In this document: positions 7,096 through 14,801 of the stretch, piece by piece
How the letters are laid out: each line of letters starts with the position of its first letter
Numbering within the stretch: the stretch's first letter is position 1
Assembly: GCA_964654945.1 (NCBI GenBank)
Contig: CAZZLN010000013.1
Coordinates: forward strand, 1 to 36,678
DNA from: HGM11788 sp964654945
GTDB taxonomy: Bacteria > Bacillota > Clostridia > Lachnospirales > CAG-274
Direction of reading: 5' to 3'
Length of the DNA: 36,678 nucleotides
Position numbers and translations under genes: made by a program
Notes under the pieces: generated by a model
Database searches by the model: none
Seen by the model: only the letters and a program-made list of their open reading frames with translations
What the model was told of the DNA's origin: nothing

Positions 7096-8118
7096 TTGGA
7101 TTTTCTTAAAAAGAATTGGAAAGGCTTTGTGCTATGTCTTGCTATAGCAGGTCCAAGTTGGATTTTAGGTAATATAGATGTTCTCAAGGTTATTGGCGGT
7201 CCTGTTTTTGCAATAATAATAGGTATGATTGTCACAATTTTTATTCCCGACAAGGGGGATTTGCAATCGGGCATTACATTTACATCAAAAAAAATACTCC
7301 AGTATGCAGTAGTTTTACTTGGATTTGGTCTTAATCTCACAACTATTGCAAAGGTTGGAGGACAATCTCTGCCTATTATATTATCTACAATTTCAATTTC
7401 CCTTATTATTTCCTTTATACTTTGCAAGATTATGAAAATACCTTCAAAAATTTCAATTCTTGTAGGTGTAGGCTCATCAATATGCGGCGGTTCTGCTGTC
7501 GCTGCCACTGCACCTGTTATAAATGCAGATGATGAAGAAATAGCTCAGGCAATTTCAGTTATATTCTTATTTAACGTTATAGCTGCAATAATATTTCCAA
7601 CATTAGGAAATATTATTGGTCTTTCTGATGAGGGATTTGGTCTTTTTGCAGGAACAGCAGTAAATGATACTTCTTCCGTTACTGCCGCTGCCGCATCATG
7701 GGAAAGCATAAAAGGTGTTACAGGAGTGCTTGAACAGGCTACTATAGTTAAGCTTACAAGAACTCTCGCAATTATTCCCATAACTCTTGTTCTTGCATTT
7801 ATACAGACAAGAAAAAACAAGGCTGAAGGTGCAAATGTCAGCCTTAAAAAAATATTTCCTTTTTTTATAATTTATTTTGTGCTTGCTTCTATTATTACTA
7901 CTATTGCAACAAGCTTTGGTGTGCCGGAAAGCTTTTTTGGCATTTTCAAAAGTATAAGCAAATTTTTCATTATTCTTGCAATGGCAGCAATAGGTATTAA
8001 CACAAATATTGTTAAACTTATTAAAACAGGAGGAAAGCCTATATTTATGGGACTTTGCTGCTGGATTGGAATAGCTGCTGCAAGCCTTATTATGCAACAT
8101 ATTTTAGGCATATTTTAA
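7096..8118 (+). CDS. YeiH/UPF0324 family membrane transporter (putative sulfate exporter family)
   Basis: A 340-residue polytopic membrane protein with about ten hydrophobic segments. The pattern is typical of the YeiH family (Pfam Cons_hypoth698): LLGFGLNL after the third span, then GVGSSICGGSAVAATAPVI and later GTAVNDTSSVTAAAASW. The substrate is not proven for most members; database names say sulfate exporter. I prefer the TTG start at 7096, because AAGGAG at 7081-7086 lies 9 bases before it while the in-frame ATG at 7087 abuts the site. It appears to be transcribed alone from the intergenic region shared with the microprotein genes. Confidence 0.85.
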   Translation: MDFLKKNWKGFVLCLAIAGPSWILGNIDVLKVIGGPVFAIIIGMIVTIFIPDKGDLQSGITFTSKKILQYAVVLLGFGLNLTTIAKVGGQSLPIILSTISISLIISFILCKIMKIPSKISILVGVGSSICGGSAVAATAPVINADDEEIAQAISVIFLFNVIAAIIFPTLGNIIGLSDEGFGLFAGTAVNDTSSVTAAAASWESIKGVTGVLEQATIVKLTRTLAIIPITLVLAFIQTRKNKAEGANVSLKKIFPFFIIYFVLASIITTIATSFGVPESFFGIFKSISKFFIILAMAAIGINTNIVKLIKTGGKPIFMGLCCWIGIAAASLIMQHILGIF

Positions 8119-8214
8119 CCAAGCAGGGAAGTCCGCCGCCTCTTAGGCTCATAAGCTTTGCTTTGTAAAAATCCACCTTTCCATTGACAACTTCTTTAGG
8201 TAAAAGTGTAACCA
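8119..8214 (-). pseudogene. Possible coding remnant beside the YeiH-type gene
   Basis: Read on the minus strand this stretch gives a plausible peptide: KEVVNGKVDFYKAKLMSL, then RGGGLPCL. It has no start with a ribosome binding site, and it runs into the 3' end of the transporter gene. It could be the decayed end of a lost gene or chance; I cannot name a family. Confidence 0.2.
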
Positions 8215-8262
8215 ATCATTGACACTTTAACAAAATTTTTTTAAAATTTTTTTTAAATTCGG

Positions 8263-8291
8263 TTGACTTAAAGCAAAAAATTGTGTATAAT
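8263..8291 (+). promoter_or_regulatory. Promoter of rpsU-yqeY
   Basis: TTGACT (8263-8268), a 17-base spacer and TATAAT (8286-8291), 59 bases before the rpsU start. Confidence 0.85.
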
Positions 8292-8350
8292 TTTGTAGTG
8301 TGCAATTTATTGATTGTACGGATTGATGTAATCGGAGGGAGGGAAGTAAT

Positions 8351-8527
8351 ATGTCTGAGGTTAGAGTAAAAGAAAATGAATCTTTAGATAGTGCTCTTCG
8401 TCGTTTTAAAAGAAACTGTGCTAAGGCAGGTATCATGGGCGAGGTTAGAAAAAGAGAACATTATGATAAACCAAGCGTAAAACGTAAGAAGAAGTCTGAA
8501 GCAGCAAGAAAGCGTAAGTATAATTAA
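8351..8527 (+). CDS. rpsU: Ribosomal protein bS21
   Basis: A 58-residue basic protein, the small-subunit protein that helps start-site selection on mRNA. The N-terminus MSEVRVKENESLDSALRRFK and the lysine/arginine-rich end KRKKKSEAARKRKYN are diagnostic. The site CGGAGGGAGGG just upstream is very strong. Length is as usual for the family, and it is too short for many gene finders. It is followed 19 bases later by yqeY, a gene pair conserved in Firmicutes. Confidence 0.97.
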   Translation: MSEVRVKENESLDSALRRFKRNCAKAGIMGEVRKREHYDKPSVKRKKKSEAARKRKYN

Positions 8528-8546
8528 TTTAAAAGGACTTGATTTT

Positions 8547-8999
8547 GTGTCATTAAAAGAACAGCTTTTCAACGACTTAAAACATGCTATGAAGAACAAA
8601 GACACTGTTAAAAAAGAAATAGTGCAGATTGTTCGTGCAGGTGTTTTACAGATTGAAAAGGATCAAAAAATTGAAAACCTTGATGATGACAGCGTTTTAA
8701 CTGTTATTTCTAAGGAAATTAAAAAAATTAATGATGTTCTTCCGGATTTTAAAAGGGCTGAACGTCAGGATTTAGTCGATATAGCTAAGAAGAAAATCGA
8801 ACTTTTGAAAGCTTACCTTCCCGAGCAAATGTCAGAAGACGAAATTAAAGCTATTGTAGACGATACTATCAAAGGCGTTGGAGCAGTGTCAATGAAAGAT
8901 ATGGGCAAGGTTATGGGTGCCGTAAGTGCAAAAACTAAAGGCAAAGCTGATAACAAGCTTGTGAGCGACATTGTTAAAAATGCTTTAAAACAATTATAA
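8547..8999 (+). CDS. yqeY: GatB/YqeY domain protein
   Basis: A 150-residue YqeY protein, related to the C-terminal tRNA-binding tail domain of the amidotransferase subunit GatB. Family features are present: helical N-terminal half with LKHAMKNKDTVKKEIVQIVR, LKAYLPEQMSEDEIKAIV in the middle and MGKVMGAVSAKTKGKADNK near the end. The start is GTG 8547, with AAAGG near 8533-8536. It shares the rpsU promoter and ends at a terminator. Its precise role is not established; the family is thought to act in tRNA or translation metabolism. Confidence 0.93.
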   Translation: MSLKEQLFNDLKHAMKNKDTVKKEIVQIVRAGVLQIEKDQKIENLDDDSVLTVISKEIKKINDVLPDFKRAERQDLVDIAKKKIELLKAYLPEQMSEDEIKAIVDDTIKGVGAVSMKDMGKVMGAVSAKTKGKADNKLVSDIVKNALKQL

Positions 9000-9006
9000 A
9001 ACTTAT

Positions 9007-9039
9007 AGGGCAGCTGCATCAATTTGCTCTGTCCTTTTT
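9007..9039 (+). terminator. Terminator of rpsU-yqeY
   Basis: AGGGCAG (9007-9013) with CTGTCCT (9029-9035, one G-U pair) followed by a T-run. Confidence 0.7.
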
Positions 9040-9077
9040 AATTTTAAGCTATTTTATACATATGAGAGGGGATTTTT

Positions 9078-10340
9078 ATGAAAAAACATTTATCAATGCT
9101 TATTGCTTTTGCTATGATTTTATCAACTATGGCTGTGCCTGTGAGTGCATCTGATGAAATCAGTCTTGTTGCATTTGGAAATAAAGTTGAATGTGATCAG
9201 CCTCCTGTTGTTGTTGACGGCAGAACACTTGTGCCTTTAAGAGCCGTTGCCGAAACAGTCGGTGCTGAGGTTGAGTGGAATGATGAAAACAGAACTGTGA
9301 GTATAGAAACAGGATTGATTGGACTTCTTATTACAATAGGAGAAAATCAAATGACTGTGAACAATAAGTCGGATAACAGCGGAATAAGGGTTATTCCTCT
9401 TGACGTTTCTGTACAGATTATAAACGGCAGAACTATGCTTCCTGTCAGAGCTGTTGCAGAGGGGCTTAATCTCAATGTTGACTGGGATGCTGATTCTAAA
9501 ACCGTAAACGTTTCAGCTGTTAATTCAGATGTGAATAACATTGCTTTTGAAGAAAACACAGAAGCTGACACTGATGAAATATCCGAAACTACTACAGTTT
9601 CAGAAGCTTCAACAGAAACTGCTACAGCTGCCAATGTCGTTATAAAATCTATTTCTAAGAACGATTATACCAAAAATGCAAAACAAAAAACAGTTGCTGA
9701 GGATAAAATTACTGCTGATGATGTGGATTTGTTGACAGTTAAGGTGCTTTATGACGAGGTTGAGGGCAACTCAGCTTATAATCAGTTTATGGCTGAAACA
9801 GCCAACAATAAAATTGCCAATTATATCAGTAAATACCGTAAGGAAGTTGAGCAAAAATATAATAACCTTGCATCTGATGAAAAAAGCGGCTTTGATACAT
9901 ACCATATTGAAGTAACCTATGATGTAACATATGCTGATGACAAGGTTGTATCTGCTTTATATACTCCTGAAGAATATATTGCAGGTGTAAACAATGTTAC
10001 AGGCATAACTGCTCTTGTTACTGATGCTGCAGGCACAAAAACTTTATCAATTGAAGAATTAACTGACGGAAAGGTTTCAACTGCCAAGGCATTTGACCTT
10101 GCACTTGAAAAATTTAACAAAAAGTTTCAGGATTCTCTCGCATCACTTCAAACAACAAGAAAATTCCAAAACATATATTTTGATTTTGCCGTAAACGGTG
10201 AATTAACTGCCGATAAAATTAATTTTTATCTTGATTCAAACGGAAATTATATGTTCTATGCTGACAGAGGAGTTGTTGCTCCTTATTCAGAAGGAATTAT
10301 AATTGCGTGTGTCACAAAAGATGAAATAAACAGATTATAA
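9078..10340 (+). CDS. Exported protein with copper-amine-oxidase-N-like domain and an RsiV-like C-terminus
   Basis: A 420-residue exported protein. Residues 1-24 are a signal peptide (two lysines, hydrophobic core, cleavage after VSA). Residues about 30-150 hold the Cu-amine-oxidase N-terminal-like fold with its paired hallmark VVVDGRTLVPLRAVAETVGA and INGRTMLPVRAVAEGL. This domain is a common cell-surface module in Clostridia and does not imply amine oxidase activity. A Thr/Glu/Ser-rich linker (about 153-185) leads to a C-terminal region (about 200-420) that resembles the DUF3298/RsiV extracellular fold by pattern; that part is less certain. It has its own ribosome binding site (GAGGGG) and a terminator on both sides, so it appears monocistronic. 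Confidence 0.8.
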   Translation: MKKHLSMLIAFAMILSTMAVPVSASDEISLVAFGNKVECDQPPVVVDGRTLVPLRAVAETVGAEVEWNDENRTVSIETGLIGLLITIGENQMTVNNKSDNSGIRVIPLDVSVQIINGRTMLPVRAVAEGLNLNVDWDADSKTVNVSAVNSDVNNIAFEENTEADTDEISETTTVSEASTETATAANVVIKSISKNDYTKNAKQKTVAEDKITADDVDLLTVKVLYDEVEGNSAYNQFMAETANNKIANYISKYRKEVEQKYNNLASDEKSGFDTYHIEVTYDVTYADDKVVSALYTPEEYIAGVNNVTGITALVTDAAGTKTLSIEELTDGKVSTAKAFDLALEKFNKKFQDSLASLQTTRKFQNIYFDFAVNGELTADKINFYLDSNGNYMFYADRGVVAPYSEGIIIACVTKDEINRL

Positions 10341-10348
10341 TTAAAAAA

Positions 10349-10380
10349 ATTAAGGAGCTTAAAACAGCTCCTTAATTTTT
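10349..10380. terminator. Bidirectional terminator
   Basis: ATTAAGGAGCT and AGCTCCTTAAT form an 11-bp perfect stem with A/T runs on both sides, serving the CAN-domain gene and the convergent sugar transferase gene. Confidence 0.85.
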
Positions 10381-10387
10381 ATATGAG

Positions 10388-11053
10388 TTAATATGCACCT
10401 TCGCCTTTTAACACAGCAGGTATTGTCTTTAATATCAGTTTTATATCAAGCCACAAATTCATTTCTTTTATGTATTTTACATCCAGCTGCATCCATTCGT
10501 CAAAGCTTATGTTGCTTCTTCCCATAACCTGCCAGTAGCAGGTAAGACCGGGCTTAACCTTTAATCTGTTTCTTGCAAAATCATCATATTCTTCAACTTC
10601 TTTGGGAAGTGCAGGTCTTGGACCCACAATTGACATATCGCCCTTTAAAATATTGAAAAGCTGCATAAGCTCGTCTAAACTGTATTTTCTGATAAATTTG
10701 CCTACTTTTGTAACTCTTGGGTCGTCTTTCATCTTAAACACAGGACCATCGGCTTCATTTTGTTTTTCAAGCTTATTGAGAATATCTTCTGCATTTACAA
10801 CCATTGACCTGAATTTATACATATAAAATTCTTTTCCGTTTTTGCCAATTCGTTTTTGACAGAATATAACCGGACCTTTAGATTCTGTTTTAATGGCTAC
10901 TGCAATAATAAACAGCACAGGAGACAGCACAATTATAGCAAGTCCCGAAAAAAATATATCCATTGCTCTTTTAATAAAGAAATATACAGGTCTATATAAA
11001 TTAAAACTTATTGTTTTATTATGAATTTTCGTTTTACTTTTAAGAGCTTCCAT
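10388..11053 (-). CDS. Bacterial sugar transferase (undecaprenyl-phosphate sugar phosphotransferase)
   Basis: A 221-residue initiating sugar transferase of the WcaJ/PglC type, which moves a sugar phosphate from a nucleotide sugar onto undecaprenyl phosphate at the inner face of the membrane. One membrane anchor is near residues 25-50 (KRAMDIFFSGLAIIVLSPVL), followed by GPVIFCQKRIGKNGKEFYMYKFRSM, then LDELMQLFNILKGDMSIVGP and PGLTCYWQVMGRSNISFDEW. I chose the ATG at 11053 because GGAGG lies 7 bases upstream; an earlier ATG at 11080 includes that site. No glycosyltransferases, flippase or polymerase are next to it, so its polysaccharide pathway must be encoded elsewhere. Confidence 0.9.
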   Translation of the reverse strand: MEALKSKTKIHNKTISFNLYRPVYFFIKRAMDIFFSGLAIIVLSPVLFIIAVAIKTESKGPVIFCQKRIGKNGKEFYMYKFRSMVVNAEDILNKLEKQNEADGPVFKMKDDPRVTKVGKFIRKYSLDELMQLFNILKGDMSIVGPRPALPKEVEEYDDFARNRLKVKPGLTCYWQVMGRSNISFDEWMQLDVKYIKEMNLWLDIKLILKTIPAVLKGEGAY

Positions 11054-11202
11054 ACTACCGCCTCCGAATATTAAAAACAAAATATTATCTTTTACATTAT
11101 ATCACCTAATATATGTTTTGTAAATATAAAATTACAAATTTATTAATAATATCTTAAAAAAAAGATAGGTTTTTCGTAAAAAAATATGAGAGCTTAACAT
11201 TT

Positions 11203-11281
11203 AAACGGTCAAACTCCCATGTGGAACTTCGGTCTTTTATTTGTAAAATTATGCTGGAAAAGTGTCAAACTCCCGTGCCAA
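11203..11281. repeat. Paired direct repeat upstream of the pectate lyase
   Basis: GTCAAACTCCC-(A/G)-TG occurs twice, at about 11208 and about 11266, some 58 bases apart. Both lie in the 350-base gap between the sugar transferase and the pectate lyase. They could be activator or repressor sites for the lyase, or leftovers of a repeat family. The rest of the gap is AT-rich with no frame or RNA structure that I can identify. Confidence 0.4.
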
Positions 11282-11361
11282 GGCATTATTGAATATTTAT
11301 AATTTATTTTTTGGTAAATATGACGAATTTTTAAAATATTCTTTATATATAATTGAATATA

Positions 11362-11370
11362 TGTTATAAT
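11362..11370 (+). promoter_or_regulatory. Extended -10 promoter element of the pectate lyase gene
   Basis: TGTTATAAT fits an extended -10 box (TGnTATAAT). No convincing -35 box lies 17 bases upstream, which would suit an activator-dependent promoter. The start codon is 38 bases downstream. Confidence 0.5.
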
Positions 11371-11407
11371 AAATTATCATTTTATAATAAGAGAGGAGTT
11401 TATAAAA

Positions 11408-14400
11408 ATGAGGAAAAATTTTCTTTGTGCAGTACTTGCGATGACTATGGTTTTTTCATCTTTTAGTATAACAAGCTATGCACGTTATGAAAGTGAAAAC
11501 AATACCTATAACTACAGATCAACTACTGACCTTGAAGCAGATATTGACGATAACAAGATAGTCCTTACATGGCCTGCTGTTGATACTGCCGGAAATTTAA
11601 TCAATTCAAATCCGTTAAAGGCAGATGGACAGGCAAAATCAACAGGCAACCCTACTGCCGGCTGGACAACCCCTACACAAGGTATGATTATTGCATACGA
11701 TGGCTGGCTGCCTGACGGCAGTCACAACTCTGTATCAAACGACAGCAAAACTGACCACGATGTTATATTCGGCCTGACAGACAGTGAAACAGAGTATCCT
11801 GTGGCTGTACTTGATCCAACGGATAAAAGTTTTATTAAAAAAGCTTATATTGACACAACCGTTGTTACAACAAGTTTTGCAACAGCTTATCAGGTTCAGT
11901 ATTCAAAAGACGGTGTAAACTGGACTGAAGACCATATTGTTTCTACATTTAATCATGGCAAAAAGCTTAGCCGAATAAATGATGACGGTACATACAGCGA
12001 TGATTCAAAAAATACTTTCTTTTTAGAAGATCAGCTTACTGAAGCCGTACAGACAACTTTAGAATCCGATACTCAGTATTATATAAGAGTTAATGCTTAT
12101 GATGCTACAACCCCTGCTACTAAAACAAGTCCCTTCAAGACTTATGAAACTACCGTTGTAACACCTAAATCACAGGCTCTTACTCCTGCTTTTCCTACTG
12201 TAGAAGGCGGAGGCAAATATACTCAGGGAGGCAGAGGAGATGAAGATCAAAAAGCTGATATTTATGTTGTAACAAACTTAACCGACTCAGTATCCGATCC
12301 TCAGCCGGGTTCTTTAAGATATGGTCTTGAAAGACGTGACAGAGAAGACGGCAATAAATCTTATCCAAGAATTATTACTTTTGCAGTGGGAGGTACTATT
12401 TCTGTTGACCCTGCCGCTTCAAAAAGCGAAAGAAGACTTAATATAGGCGACAATACTACTATTTTAGGTCAAACTGCTCCCGGAGAGGGCATTACAATTT
12501 ATGGTGCTTCTGTTAAATTTTCAGGAAAAGACATTATAGCAAGATATTTAAGAATTAAGCTTGGAGAAGGCTATGACCAGGATGCCGCTACTGCAAGCGG
12601 TGAAAATATTGTAATTGATCACTGCACATTTAACTGGGGTGTTGATGAATGTTTTACTGCAAAAGAGCTTATTAATTCAAGCATACAGTACAACATTATC
12701 GCAAACAGTTTATCAATGGTAAATAAAAACGGTGCTTTAAATTCAGACGTTGAAATTATATCAGGTGAAAGTGAAGCAAAGCATGGTATGGGTTCTATAA
12801 TAAACGGTTATGAAACCACTCTCACTCATAATCTTTATGCCAACAACGGCACAAGAAACCCAAGATTTGAGGGACAGTTCAGCTATAAGAATGTAACATA
12901 TTCAAATAAACTTGATTTTTCCAACAATGTTATTTACAACTGGGGACATAACACAGGCTACGGCGGTGAAAGAGGAAGCGGTTTGGTTAACTTTACAAAC
13001 AACTATCACAAAGCCGGTCCTAACACAATTGAAAAGGTAAAAAATGTATTATTTGATGTTGACGGTGTTACAAGTAAATATTATATAACAGGAAATGTTC
13101 TTGATGGAAATGCCGATGTTACAGCAGACAATATTTCAGGCTTTAAGGATTTCAGAAAAACAGTTCAGAATTTAGATTCGCCTGTTGAGCTTATTAATCC
13201 TTATGAAGCTGAAAGTGCTTATGATGCATATGAAAACGTGCTTAATTCTGTTGGTGCAAGCAAAGTAAGAGATGCCCAGGATTCAAGACTTATTTATAAT
13301 GTTAAAAACGGTGCAGGCAACTTTATAAACAGTGAATTTGAGGACGGCGGCATTAACACTGCTGTATATACTTCAACAGATACTGACAGTGATAATGACG
13401 GTATCCCTGATATTTGGGAAGATTCTAACGGTCTTAACAAAAATGATGCTTCTGATTCAACAGCTATTATTACTGACGAATCAAGTGAAAATTATGGTTA
13501 CACAAATATTGAGGTTTATGCTAACTCATTATGCACAACTGCTCAGGGTCCTGTCGTTACAGGATTAACTATTAAAGATGAAAACGGCAATATAATTGGC
13601 ACAAGCGGAAATTCTCCTTATGCAGCATTAACCTTAGGCAAGAGCTATACAGTAACTCCTAGCTATGAAGGTTCTGATTTAAGCTGCAGCATATATCTTA
13701 ATGATAATAAAATATCTGAGGGCAGCACAATTACAGCAAATGAAACAGGAAGATTTAACCTCTGTGCAAAGGTTACTGATAATAATGGTCTTTCAAGCTT
13801 ATCTCCTATTATTACCGTAACAATTATTGATTCTGTTGCTTCTGAAAACTTAGACGGATTTACCTCTGCTGATATAGGCGATGTTAAGGTAGCGGGTACA
13901 GATAATTACAATCCTGCTGACGGCACTCTTATTCAGCAGGGAGGCGGTCATATAGGCATTTTGGCAACATCAAGTGAAGAAAAACCGGATTCTTTCCACT
14001 ACAATTATAAAAAGATGACAGGTGATGTTACATTTGTTGCTCAGATTGACAATATGGCTAAGCTTGACTACTATCAGCAGGCAGGCATTATGATAAGAGG
14101 CAGTCTTAACACTGACAGTGAATTTTATATGTCATCACTTACATATTTAAAGGGTGAGGATTATGAAGGAATTACAGACATCAGCGGCAACAGCGTAAAA
14201 GCTAAAAACATAAGAGTTCTTGCAAGAAAGGAAGACGGCAGCACTACTTATTATTCAGGCAATACATTCCTCGGAATAGCTCAGACAAGAGCCGGTGAAG
14301 AACCAAATCATGGCTGGGTTAAACTGACAAAGGTTGGTCAGGATGTTACTATGTCTGCATCTACAGACGGTCAAAACTGGTATGATATGGAAACACTCAC

Positions 14401-14761
14401 AACTACATTGCCTGAAACATTCTATGTTGGGTTTGCAACATCTGCTGCACAGGAAAACTCAGATTTTGTAAGATATAACACAACTAAATTCTCTAACATT
14501 TCATTAGAGGGAACAGAAGCTCCATATACTCCTGTTCTTCCTGATGCAGACCTTTTAGGTGATGTAAACTGCGATAAAGCAGTAACAGCAGAAGACGCTT
14601 CACTTCTGTTACAGTATGTTTTAAATAACAAAGCTGAAGTTTCTTTACAGGGACTTGCTAATGGAAAGGTTACAAATTCAGACACTATCAATTCTCAAAA
14701 TGTGGCTGAAATATTACAAAAAGCTCTTGACAGCACATATATAATGGAAGCAGAAAGATAA
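11408..14761 (+). CDS. Secreted multidomain pectate lyase (PL1-like) with a dockerin-like C-terminus
   Basis: A 1117-residue secreted enzyme that should cleave polygalacturonate by beta-elimination. Residues 1-25 are a signal peptide (cut after SYA). About 40-255 form a fibronectin-III-like region (LTWPAVDTAG, TQYYIRVNAYDA). About 260-640 form the right-handed beta-helix of polysaccharide lyase family 1, with ENIVIDHCTFNWGVDECF and GTRNPRFEG. A calcium-binding-type stretch TDSDNDGIPDIWEDSNGLN lies near 655-675, then an Ig-like segment, then a large beta-rich region (about 815-1040) like carbohydrate-binding or LamG/DUF1349 modules. The end (about 1045-1110) looks like a type I dockerin: the first calcium loop GDVNCDKAVTAEDASLLLQY is canonical, the second (GKVTNSDTINSQNVAEIL) is degenerate. 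It is monocistronic and starts at ATG 11408 after AGGAG. Confidence 0.88.
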   Translation: MRKNFLCAVLAMTMVFSSFSITSYARYESENNTYNYRSTTDLEADIDDNKIVLTWPAVDTAGNLINSNPLKADGQAKSTGNPTAGWTTPTQGMIIAYDGWLPDGSHNSVSNDSKTDHDVIFGLTDSETEYPVAVLDPTDKSFIKKAYIDTTVVTTSFATAYQVQYSKDGVNWTEDHIVSTFNHGKKLSRINDDGTYSDDSKNTFFLEDQLTEAVQTTLESDTQYYIRVNAYDATTPATKTSPFKTYETTVVTPKSQALTPAFPTVEGGGKYTQGGRGDEDQKADIYVVTNLTDSVSDPQPGSLRYGLERRDREDGNKSYPRIITFAVGGTISVDPAASKSERRLNIGDNTTILGQTAPGEGITIYGASVKFSGKDIIARYLRIKLGEGYDQDAATASGENIVIDHCTFNWGVDECFTAKELINSSIQYNIIANSLSMVNKNGALNSDVEIISGESEAKHGMGSIINGYETTLTHNLYANNGTRNPRFEGQFSYKNVTYSNKLDFSNNVIYNWGHNTGYGGERGSGLVNFTNNYHKAGPNTIEKVKNVLFDVDGVTSKYYITGNVLDGNADVTADNISGFKDFRKTVQNLDSPVELINPYEAESAYDAYENVLNSVGASKVRDAQDSRLIYNVKNGAGNFINSEFEDGGINTAVYTSTDTDSDNDGIPDIWEDSNGLNKNDASDSTAIITDESSENYGYTNIEVYANSLCTTAQGPVVTGLTIKDENGNIIGTSGNSPYAALTLGKSYTVTPSYEGSDLSCSIYLNDNKISEGSTITANETGRFNLCAKVTDNNGLSSLSPIITVTIIDSVASENLDGFTSADIGDVKVAGTDNYNPADGTLIQQGGGHIGILATSSEEKPDSFHYNYKKMTGDVTFVAQIDNMAKLDYYQQAGIMIRGSLNTDSEFYMSSLTYLKGEDYEGITDISGNSVKAKNIRVLARKEDGSTTYYSGNTFLGIAQTRAGEEPNHGWVKLTKVGQDVTMSASTDGQNWYDMETLTTTLPETFYVGFATSAAQENSDFVRYNTTKFSNISLEGTEAPYTPVLPDADLLGDVNCDKAVTAEDASLLLQYVLNNKAEVSLQGLANGKVTNSDTINSQNVAEILQKALDSTYIMEAER

Positions 14762-14764
14762 TTT

Positions 14765-14801
14765 ATTAAAAAAATTCCCGGCAAATTGTCGGGAATTTTT
14801 T
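14765..14801. terminator. Bidirectional terminator between pectate lyase and mfd
   Basis: AAAAATTCCCG and CGGGAATTTTT around a 9-base loop (which can extend the stem by G-U pairing), with A and T runs on both sides. Confidence 0.85.

Noticed and set aside
7696..8100. 134-codon minus-strand open frame inside the YeiH-type gene
   Set aside because: Antisense shadow of a hydrophobic coding sequence, rich in Lys, Asn, Cys and Tyr, with no start signal.
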